DNA of 64,000 nt from Aurelia coerulea. Its lineage: Eukaryota; Cnidaria; Scyphozoa; Semaeostomeae; Ulmaridae. The position numbers were made by a program, and so were the translations under genes. This document shows, piece by piece, positions 45,801 through 57,800 of this stretch; position 1 is the first letter of the stretch, and each line of letters begins with the position of its first letter. The DNA is taken from assembly GCA_039566865.1 (NCBI GenBank), contig CM076943.1, positions 39,192,663 to 39,256,662 of the forward strand. Reading direction: 5' to 3'. Under the pieces are notes generated by a model. It saw only the letters and a list, made by a program, of their open reading frames with translations. It searched no databases and was not told the DNA's origin.

Positions 45801-48800
45801 GGACCAAAACTTAGACGAATGTCATCATTCTACTGACACATCTGGAAATTTGATGTTTCTCGTAGACAGTCTCTCGGACCACCTAGAAGTAGTTTCATTT
45901 AGATAGCATGTAGCCCAGGGGGGGGGGGCACTCAGCACATGCACATACGGGGAGGTAAGTCCGATATTTTTGGGTCAGAATATTGCCAAAAGTGATATTT
46001 TTGGGTCCAAATAAACTGAAATTATGTTTTTGATATTCTTGGGCATCAAGTATTGTCAAAACGATATTTCTGGGTTCTTTAGAGGCAATCCTGGCCTCAA
46101 TTTGCATTGTTTCAGGATCTTTTATGTTCGTTTAAAGATGTCAAGGTATGAAATGAGCTGATATTTTTGGGTTGTAATGAAGCTAAACTGATATTTTTGG
46201 GGTTCCTGAAAATTTCTCGGACTGACCCCCCCCGTATGCGTATGTGCTGAGTGTCCCCCCTAGGCCATGTAGTATATGAATTTTGTTTTTGCTTTTCTTT
46301 AGACTCAAATGGGACCTTAAGATCGAAAGGCGGTTACAAAGGAAATGTTCGCCATGGATTTTGGCACTTTTGGGATGAGGTAAAATTTGAGTATTATCAT
46401 CCAACCCAGAATCCCGGGTGTGGGAGCAAGGGCGAATTTCGTTTTCGACCAATCAGCGCATTTGTTGACATTTGTGGCCTCGACCAATCAGAATGCACGT
46501 TTACGTCCTGGTTTTGTCACGTCAATATGGGAAGCAGTTCGGAAAGCATCTCCCCCAATATCGCTCTAGCTGACAGTAGTTATCCAACTTTTGACCGATT
46601 TTATTAGTTTAGATCAAAGTTTGGTAAATTTTGAAACTTTCTGCTGATGCGACTTTCGATAGATCTTTTTTTCAAGAGAAATCGTTTTTTAAATAGCACT
46701 AACATTCGAGGCTTTGATGGGAATGTTATCTTCCTAAGGCCCTATTTCATGCCTGCGATCTTTTGCTAGACTGATTACAAGTTCGTAGTTATTGCTATTA
46801 ATTGAAATTGCAAATTATAATATTTTCTGATTTACTATGGCTATTTTTGTGAAAAGATTTCGTTTTTATAAGACTGTTTCCATCCCTTTTAATCGATGAG
46901 ACTGTGAAAATGAAAGTTGCTTTCATAATGTTAATATAATTCATCATATTTTCAGTTTGGCGGTCACTTCTTTGGCATCGTTGATAAGAGGGGAGAGTTG
47001 TCTGGGAATGATATAACATACGTTTATCCTGACGGAGTGACTGCATTAAAAGGGACATTTATGGTATGAATTGTAATTTTCCTTCTGAGTTATCTGTTTT
47101 TGGACTTAAAGGACAAGTCAGGGGTTTCTACAATTAATGTCAAAAAGCAACCTTACCAACTGCCAAACATCACTTGTGACTTCTTTCCAAGTTTTGCGAT
47201 CTCTTTCTGTTGTAAATTCGTACGACATTTTTCGTAAGTTAGGCCCAATGTCGTCGCCATTTTGTAAAACACGATCGATAAAATGGCTAGCCTCGGTTTG
47301 GAGGTTCGATCGTGACGTCGAAAATTAATTGAGAGTTCTTTAAGAAAACATCCTCGTTCAGGTCGAAGGCGAAATGGGTGAAATTACGTCATAAATAATG
47401 ATATCATTTCGCTCATTTCACATATTGAAATACGCAATTTCGTAGATAAAAGACAGAGAAGGTTGGAAAAAAGTACTACACACCATTCACAACATTGTGA
47501 TCTTTCATTTTATGAACAATTATTCCAACCCCGGACTTGTCCTTTAATGTTTGGCCATTGAATCCCAGTGACCAAGCACCTAACTTGGAGCTCTCAAGGT
47601 TCATATCTCAAATAATCATATCTTTTTATGCCTCCGTTTTTAGCAGCTACGATGTCCTCTATGCCATAGGCTTTGAATCTTACAACAAAACTGCTATAAA
47701 TGGACGTTACCTGTTTTTGCACTGAATGGCTTGAAAGGAACTTAAAATCTATTTTGCATTACTCCGCTGTGAACTTACCAGAATATTTTAGACCAAATCA
47801 AAAGCAAAAGTTTTCTTTAAAATTCCAAATATTTGGGAGATGGGATGGTTTCAAGTCTTTTTTTAAATGTTCATGTGCTCTTTTCGAACATGTAAAATGC
47901 TGTATTTTTCAAAATTATCAAGATATTAGATAAGTTTGCGGTAGACTAATATTAAAGCATTTAAAGTTCTTTGAAGCCATTTGAATCCAAGTACAGATGT
48001 AATAGCCATTTACAAATACTTTTTAAAGATTTGGAGCGTATCCTATCATCGAATAGACCTAGGGGAAAGGCTCTCAATAGCAGATGTCGAATCTTTATCA
48101 CCGAGTGTCCCGAAAAAAAGTATACAAATTTGGTTGACTCACACGATATGAATTTAACTGTAGTCAATGGCTTATCACTCTCAAAATTTTCCTCGATAGT
48201 TAACTTGAACATAGATACCTCATTTGTTGGTATTGGTGCTTCGGGAGCAGAAATATCAATATCGAAAGCTCACATTTGCGTCCACCTGCAAACCAGAGCT
48301 TTGGCCTTCAGGGCGTAGCAAGTTCCTGAAGCACATTGAAATTGAGATCTGAAATTAATGAAAAATTAAGAAACTGCCCAATGGGTGATTGGGGGGATGA
48401 CTTTTGGAAAGCACAATAACACAAAATATAATATTGTTCAAATTTTATCAAGGCAATCGTTGATTTATACGCTGTGCGTTGAGAATTTGCTAAGTTCAAA
48501 AGACTAAAGCTCTGGTTTGCAGGAAGAGGCAAGTTTGAGCTTTCGAGATTAACATGTCTCCTCTCAAAGCACCAATGCCAACGAACGAGGTGCCTATGTT
48601 AAAGTTAACTATCGAGGAAAATTTTTAGAGTGATTAGACATTGATTCAAGCTAAATTCACATCGCTGGAATCAACCAAATCCGTATAAATTTTCTTGGGA
48701 CACCCAGTACTCGTACCGAGTGAATAAAAGAAAGTTAACACGTTTGGATGGCTGTGTAATAGAAAATACGCGGACGATATTCAAAACTGAAATATTTACA

Positions 48801-51800
48801 ACTGAAATGTTAATCTATCAGTCAAAAGCTAACTTAGATGTGAAAGAAGTTATCACGTTTGTCGGGCTATGGCATAAAGAGTACGCGGACGATATTCAAA
48901 ACTGAAATATTTACAACTGAAATGTTAATCTATCAGTCAAAAGCTAACTTAGATGTGAAAGAAGTTAGCACGTTTGTCGGGCTATGGCATAAAGAGTACG
49001 CGGACGATATTCAAAACTGAAATATTTACAACTGAAATGTTAATCTATCAGTCAGAAGCCATCTTAGATGTGAAAGAAGTTAACCCGTTTGGCGGGCTGT
49101 TGAATAAGAAGTACGCGGACGATATTCATAACAAGAATGTTAATTAATCAATCAAAGGCTAATTTAGATGTGAAAGAAGTTAACACGTTTTGTTTGGTAA
49201 ATAATCAATCATCATCTGGACCCAGAAATCAGTAAAATGCTCGTAAGAGTTCCACGTCCGATTCTGGTCCATGATTTACTTACATGCTTTTCATTTCACC
49301 GCCCGCCAAACCTGTTTACTTTTTTTGAATCACTCTATATTTCGCCACTCCTCATTCTCAGGGCATTGCATTTTTGAATTGCATGCGATTCGTTGTTTTG
49401 TGTAAGAAAAAAATGTAGCATCTGTTTGTTTTCGAGCAGGGGGAAGTCAATTATATCTAGCCTGCCTGTTGTGCAGACTCTGCCAGAGAAATTGAAAAGA
49501 GGGAAATAAGTAGGGTCTGCGCAACTGAGCCACTTTTCTTGTTCACAGGTTCCCAGGAATCAAGGAGCCAAATTTGATTGGTTAAGGGAAATCCAATCGT
49601 CTTTGTTAGTTTCTTAAAGTGACATTTTCAAAGCAAACATTGTTGTATATCTGGAATCAGGAAACGTTTGACAAACCATTGAAGTTATGAGTGCAATGAT
49701 TCCACAGACGAGATTAAAAGCAGTCTGCCGCCTATTGTTCTGATCTTAGTTGCCTTAGTTACTGCTTTATTTACCTTATTTATGCTGCGAGATAAATTCA
49801 TGCATCACTGAGTCTGTATGACCCTGATTTCTTAGGATAAAGCAAATTAGCACAAACTTCTGGAATATACAATAAAGATCTCTATCGATTTTATTTTCAT
49901 TCATCCAAGGGGACAGTAGTTGAAAATATTGCTGATGTCATTGAACAAGAAAAGTGGCTCAGTTGCGCAGACTCTACTTATTTCCCTTTCAATTTTTCTG
50001 ACAGAGTCTACACGCAGGCTAATTGTATCATAGTCAACTGACTATGATTATATATACTAGGTGAGATTTTTTCTTTTAAAACTCATTACAATTGAGGAAC
50101 GGTAACATACAGTAGAAAAGGAAATGCATTTGGTCGAAATCGGACTTTCTGTTCTATAATTACGACAATTCTTGTACAATTATTCGTTACAAGGATCCTA
50201 AAATATGCCTTCATTTCGATTCATATTCATGATGTGTGCACTTCTAAACCATGACAAACATAATGTTTCTCTTCCAAAAACTTGAAATAAGGCATTTATG
50301 GTGTTACAGCGCAAAAGGAAAACCCACTTTTGTTTATTTTGTAACGCTATGGGGACTAGCCTGAGGCTATAGAGGACTATTCATTTGAAAGGCATTGCTA
50401 TTGCCTGGAAAAAGAAAGTTGTGATAAATGCGACACTTTTTCACTAAAGAGCTATTGCACAAAATGGCAAATAGATACGAAAAGAAATGACCAATTTTAA
50501 CAAAACTAAATTTCCGTAACTAATTAAATATTTCTTCCACAAAAGAAATGTTGAACAGAATTTTACTTGTTTTCACTAATCTGTTTTGCTAAACGCAACA
50601 CAGGGCTCGAATCTTTCGAATCTTTAAAAAGGTGGGTGTAAAATTCTGTGACATTTTACTTTGAATTGAATTGCTTGAAAGGAACTTATGGCACTTTGCT
50701 GTAAACCTGGCGTTTAAATTTTATGATATCTTGATTTTCTCAAGATAGCGGCAATTTAACGATTTTTGAAAAAATTCCTAGAAAATTTAAAAGAAATTTT
50801 AATCATAGTAAATCCTAAACCACTAGAGGAAAAATGATAGAGCCCCCAAGAAAACCATATTTTATGAAGATCTAAAATATGATGGCAAACGGAGCTTTGT
50901 TGCTTTTCTGATTTAGGATTTAGAAATTTGATGACGTCATAGCCTCAAATTTGATAAATGCCGCCAATTTGAAATTAGTCAAGATATCAATGAATTACCG
51001 CGGCAGACTTACAGCAAGAAACCCTAAGTTCCTTCCAAGCCTTTTAATTCAAATAAAATTGTAATAAAATTTTACACCGACCTTTTTAAAGATTTGCCCT
51101 ATGTTGTTAAACACCGGACGTAATTTCTGACTCACCCGGTAGCTCTCATTGCAAAATTTTCTGAACCATTAAATAATTCTTTATTCAGAATTCCAAGCTT
51201 GTTGAAGCCAAACTTGCTGTAAGATGGAACAGAAATGGAATTGAATCCGGATTCTTAATCGTGTCTCCAGGTATGATCAGTCAAATGATAGGAAATGAAG
51301 GATCACTTTGTAGTTTTTTTGCCCCATATTTTGCGGAATCAACAAGCAATTTTACCAATAAAATGCAGAAATTTGACACAGTTTTAATCTAAAACCATAT
51401 CAAAATTAATATGCAAACGTGTTGAGCTAAGCAAATGGAAAATTTTAGTAGCCTCTTGCATTAGATTTAAGTGGGGGGCTTCAGGTTACTGGTATCCTTC
51501 AGTGACCATTTTACACATTTCATTTTAAACTTTTTGCAAGGGGTTCGATGCCAATGCTTCCAAAGAGCTCCATCACCCTGTTCCGATCACTGAAATAGAA
51601 ACCTTGAGTTCCCCCTTTTTCCTTCAATTGTTTGTGCGTTGTCTCTTTCGTTTCTTTTTGCTTTGAAGATGAATTTGTACTGTTCTTGGTGGAAACCAGA
51701 TGACCTTGTGTTTTCCTACACCAAGAACGGTACGATATTGGTGTTTTTAAATTGGTCAGTTTTTCATTTGTTTTGAATAGAAAAAACATTCCTCACTTTG

Positions 51801-54800
51801 TTTGAAACCTTGTACCGGGTCAGTCAGAAAAGACGGGCACCGTTTGAAAGGCTACTGCTTTCTAAATATCAACACAACAATATCTTGCAACATCTTTTTT
51901 TTTTTTTTTTTTTTTTATTCATTTAAAAACAACAACTATTTACAAAAACAACAAGGCTAATTAACTACGTGCCATCCATAGTGGGAAAGGACTTACAGTC
52001 AGCGAGTTCCCACTATGTATGGCACTTACAATTTAAATCTAAATCGTTCCAAGAATAGTCGTAAGAGAGGGACAGCCCAAGAGCACACAATTCGCCATTG
52101 TGATTGGCATGGCGCTTTAAGGTATGACGAGCAACATGAACAACTCAGAGATTCTTCTGAGGTCCAGGCTCGAGGAATCTATCAAGAGTTAGGAATTTAG
52201 TGCCTCCAGGCCGTCTCTCTCTTAGTAGCAACATCTGATTGAATAGCCAACATGTTGAATCATTTTGAGAATGTTTTCTGCCTGAAATTGGTCATCCTAT
52301 TCAGATTTTGAAAAGGATTTTCTCTAGTCGCATGGAAAATGTTTCAAAAAGCATAGGTTCCAAATCTTTAAAAAGGCTGGTGTAAAATTCAGTTACTTAT
52401 TTCTTTGAACTGAATGATTTCAAAGAAACTTAAGCTATTTCTCTATAATTCTACCGTTGAACTTTTCTGAAATCTTCAATATTTTCAGAATCAGAGAGTT
52501 TTTCTACTTTTTCAAGAATTCAAGAAATAATTTCAAAAAAACTTAAAATCATCGTAATTTCTAAACTGTTTGAAGCAACATGAAAAAATTTCGAAGAAAG
52601 CCTTAGTTTACCGATGTCTACAATGTGGTATCAAGCAAAAGTCTGTCACTTTTCTGGTTTATGATTTAGAAATTTGATGACATCACAGCCTCAAATGGGG
52701 CTTAAATGCAACTTACGCTGAAATTTTAAAAATATTCAAAAATTTAGAAAATTCCAACGGTAGAATTAAAGATAAGTAACTAAAGTTTGTTTCAAGCCAC
52801 TCAATCAGAAGGAATAGATAAAATAATTTTACACCCACCTTTTTACACCGAGTTAAAGATTTGGAAGCTATGCTGTTTCAAAATATCCTAAAATCACGAA
52901 AAAATGTCCCTAATATTTCTTTATTTACAGCAATGACTTGAACCAGCTGTCGCACATGCTATTCTCTTTGGAGGATGACAAAGTCTTCCCTCCTATTGCG
53001 AGAAACGTATTCAATGGGATTCCATCCTTGCAACAGGCAAATTTTAGGATAACCGGTGAATTTGTTATGGTTGTTTTGCCACTCGTTTTGGCAAGTTTTG
53101 AAAGGGGCTCGGCTCTCAGCAGAAAATCGCCCATATCCACGAGAAGGGTTGACAGTTTATAGCTGGGTAGCTTACAGAATCTAATTTAATACGGGGTGAC
53201 CCAGAAAAAAGTGACCCAACGCAATCCGTTCAAGAAAACAAGGTAAATGGCCGATTGAAATATTTCAAGCGTTGTTCTGTCGCTAAAAGACTAACCTATG
53301 CTTTGAGTATTTTTCACAATTTTTTAAGTACAGTAAACTTCCCAAATTAAGGATTTTGAAGAAAAGGGCTGGCTTGAAATCCTCAAAAAGTCGTCCAAAA
53401 CAGGGGATCGATTTAAAGCCAATTCAGGTCTTCAAAACAACGAGAAACATGCTTCTTTTTGCCAGAGAATATCTTTAAGTACCTAGGAACTATAAACTTG
53501 CTCTGAAGACTTCCCACTGGGTTGCCTTTTCCCAGGTTGAGATGAAACACGCTCCTCATTGTTTTGAAGATTTGAAATGGCTGTAAATCAATCCCCTGTT
53601 TTTGACGACTTTTTGAGGATTTTAGGCAAGCCCTTTTATTCGAAATCTTTAATTTTGGAAATTTACCGTGCCGAAAAAAATTGCTAAAAATACTCATAGC
53701 ATATGCTAGTCTATTAACGACACAACAACGTTTGAAATATTTCAATCGGCCACTTACTTAATTTTCTGTAACAGATTGCGTTGAGTCACTTTTTTCTGGG
53801 TCACCCGGTATATCGTCTGTGAAGCAAGAGAGTTTTCGATATCATTGCTTTGGTGTTCAGGGAACAGTATTCTTTCAAGCTCGCTGCACATTTTTTTTCA
53901 TTCACCTGGTAGCATTATTCTGTCAAAAATAGGAGTAATTTTTAACTTTCCCATGTATTGCGTTACAGAAAAAACTTTCAAAAGAGATGAATCAACGGAT
54001 AAAATGCTAAGTGTTGACCCTTTGCTGCAAGATCCTTTTGAACAAAACAGGTATATTAGAATTTCCAACTCATCGCCTCTTGTTTTCTTGTAAGATTTTC
54101 TGCTTCTGCCAGATCAAGGTCATTGTGGCCATAAGGACATACCTGTGCAGGCTATTTATGTGTGTGTCTAAGCCAAGTGACCCAAATTAAATCAACAAAA
54201 AGGAGTTTTTCGAACGTTTCTTGGTAGCTACACAACTTTTTACAGCTCTTTTGCTTTTCGCTACTTTCATCAACATCGCCAGATGAAAGTAATCAGGATT
54301 CGAATAGGATTTTGATCTTGCTTAACTGTAGCAGTACGACACCATGAACATATGATAACACGAGAGAGGTTAAAATACGCCCATTAGATCAGTACCTACT
54401 AACCTAAGTCTTTCAAGGTACAGAGTATCCGAAAAACATTGTTCAAAATTTGATGAAAAATTTGAAAATAACAATATCATAAGCATGCTCATGGGAAGAT
54501 AATCCTGTCTCTAAGATTGTAAGTAATTTTAGACGTGAGAGTCTTTCAAATCCGCTGAAAATGCGCTGAGTTATGAGCTTTATAGGGGCTCCGTCGCCTA
54601 GATGTAAACAAAACGATGCTTTTTGCGGCTTTTTGAAAGGTGATATCACACAGGATTTCATATTTTTTTAAGTGAAAGTTGCTGTTTGGACATAAATCAT
54701 TGTACTTTACTAAGGAACAAACCAAACATTCACATCTTTTACGATTGCTCGGATATAAGTGGATTTTTAACGGTCATTTTTTGGTGGCTTTGGTGAAGCC

Positions 54801-57800
54801 ACCAAACAAACTGCAGAAAACAATGGATGAAAAATAGGTAATTGGTGACACGTGTGAGTTTACGGATTTGTTTATTGTTTGGCGACGGAGCCCCTTTAAA
54901 CGATCAAATAGATGCGGCAGCTGAAATCCGAGACCCCTAGATGACTTGTGGTGCAAAAAAGCTCGAAAATCTAGCTGAAGAAAGAATATCCAATGTCATA
55001 CCGCTCTTTAATATCAGAGCAAACCAAACAGGACTTCGAAAGTAATCTAATTCTTATAGCTATGGTCAAAGTTTGCTTGAAGAGAATCAACGGAGATAAA
55101 AGCTCCACGCGGAAGGAGTCTAGGTATTCTATTGCCTATTTTATTTGATGATTTCGAGACGTTCGTGGATATTGTTTAGCAAGAGGAGAAATAACTAACG
55201 TGCGTAGGACTTTTCTTTGCCCTATTTACAGATGACCTCCTCTTAGCTCCGTTCATGTATCCAAAAATCATTAAATGAAACATAGTCGTCAAAAAACTGA
55301 ATCTTTTTCAGACTTTGGTCCAGAGAATTCCTCAAAGCACCTGTAGATTTGAAAGTTAGGTTATCGAAACAAATCTATTGAATCGCATTTGGCTTGCTCT
55401 GAAATAAACGAGAAACAAGAGAAGCGATAGTCCGCGCTACTGTTACTATAAATACTATGTCGAGGCCTCTGGTTTCAGTTTTCGTTTAAACTTGAACTTC
55501 AAAAGCTTCCAGCTCCGTGAATATCCAGCGGATTTGCAAGATTCTGGTGTCTCAAATCAAATTTAAGATTCAGGAAGATAGTTATCTTATTGTGGGTCTC
55601 CGTCATTGTAGGGTTATTTTTTATATTTAATCAAACATTGAACAATGTTTTAGGACACCCTGTATGCATAAGTTAGTCAGTGGTTCAGTTATAGTTTGTG
55701 GGAACTTCGATCGAAAAACATCGGGCTATTGGTTTTGGACGACTGTTTCTTATTTGTATGCCTTTTCGTGACGGATTTAAATTAAATCTCCTTACTTTCT
55801 ATAGAAACTTCTGGTTTGCTTTTATTTATAGCCATGAGTGTCACTGCGTACTTTATAAAACATTTCCCTTTATGCACGTGTTCCGTTTCATTGGGTTGCT
55901 TTGTCCAATACAAAACGAATAAGTATATATTCGTGACGGCTATTTAGATCATCCTGATTTAAACAGATCTTACGTGGACAAATCGAAGATTCCAAGTGCG
56001 GGGGAAGGTTTATTTGCGAAGGTGGAGATGCTAGAAAATGTAAGTTTAATTTTTGCTGATTTTCTCTCGCTGTTTTTTAGATCCGTCACTTCAGTTCCGT
56101 TCATTTTATTTTAAAGGAGCTGGGTCGCGTAAAGTAAACAAACTTCTTTTGAAACGACTATTTGGCAGTTTTTTGATAGGCCATATCACACCAATTTTCT
56201 GCTATTTTGCTCAAAATGAATGTGTTATGTTGAAGATGCACTTTTGAATTCATATGTTGTAAGATTACCGAGATATCGATGGGTTTCCAAGAGTACCTTT
56301 GTTGTGCATTCACCCAATCCACCAAAATGCGTGCAGAATAAAATGGACACGTGCGAATAACTTGTCATGCGACTGGCTCAGCGTTGAAAATCTTATTGGA
56401 TTCGATATATGGGTTGTGACACAAAATTATGGACAAATTGAGCCTGAAAACCTCTGGGATAAGTTTCAGCAAAGATCTTTGCAACCAAACTATGCAACAA
56501 GGCACTGTAGAGATCTTCTGATTTCTAGACTAAATACAGAACATGCGAAGAAGAGTTATGACTATTCTTCTCTGAACGTTTGGAATGGTATTCCCAGTTG
56601 ATATTAGAGAACTCCCGACTATTAGTCGTTTTATAAGAGAAGTAAAGGACTGCTTGAAGAGCTGACTGACAACATCAACTTAAAAACACAGCCACCTGAA
56701 AGAAGTGAACCTTAGGTTAATTATAATTTATAACTAATTCGATTTTTATTTTATATTATTGCTATGAATTATTCTATTTATATTGTTGTTATCATTGTTA
56801 TCATGTCATGTCATGTCATGTCATGTCATGTCATGTCATGTCATGTCATGTCATGTCATGTCATGTCATGTCATGTCATGTCATGTCATGTCATGTCATG
56901 TCATATCCAACAAATATGAACGAGTTGAAATTTGAGAACTACAAAACACAAAGCATGACAAAACTATAGATGGAGGAGTATGTTAAGGAGGAAGTCTCTC
57001 CGTAAGCAGACTATTCCAGGAGAGAGCAACCCTATAATAAAAATCAATTATTTACTCGATCAAATTTGGCCTCAAAAAAGGGTTTAAGATTGATTGCTGT
57101 AAGCCAGATGTTTCAGCCAAGTGCAGTGTACCGGTTGCTCAAAAATAAGGCATCGTGGTTTTAGTGGTTTGGTTTGAGTACCAAATGTTTATTTTGCACT
57201 TTGTTGATATTGATTATAAAATCCTCAATAGGCCTTTTAGCCATCCTACAAAAGATTTGTTTGTTTTTCAGGGAGCAATTTTTAGGCACTACCGGGTGCG
57301 CCAAAATAAACTATGCACGTTTGGCAGGCCACAATAAATCGTACACTGGACCGATTTTGAAGATTTATGACTTAATCTTTAGCAGAAAGCCTGACGTAGA
57401 TTCTAGGACTTTTTGCAAATTTTTCCGTTTTCAGTTTTTAGAGCTAGAAGCGAGTTTCTTAAAATGTAAGTTCTCGAAAATATTGAAAACGATCAAAAAA
57501 CGTCGATCAAATTTCAAAAGACTCAACATGAATGAACAAAGAGAAAACGTTTTCAAGGTGATTTGGGGGTTTAGTACGAACTCTCGTGCAGCAAATTACA
57601 ATTAATCGATTTCTAAATCGCAAATCACCACGAACAAGTTCTCTCTTTGTCCATTTATATCGATTCTTTAGAATTAATAGAATTAATAGGACTAAAATTT
57701 AAGAAACTCGCTTCTAGCTCTAAAGACTGAAAATGTAAAAAATTGCAAAAGTCCCTGTATCTAATTCAGGCTTTCTGCTACAGATTAAGTCATAAATCTT

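Noticed and set aside
46251..46607. 118-codon frame around SETD7 exon 6
   Set aside because: Only 46303-46379 is coding by homology; the rest reads through the intron.
48718..49190. CRISPR-like array
   Set aside because: The repeats are contiguous 115-bp units without unique spacers, in a eukaryotic intron.
53413..53745. 110-codon minus-strand frame, similar to one at 24417-24686
   Set aside because: Both lie in the arms of the palindromic mariner-like MITE; the similarity is nucleotide repeat homology.
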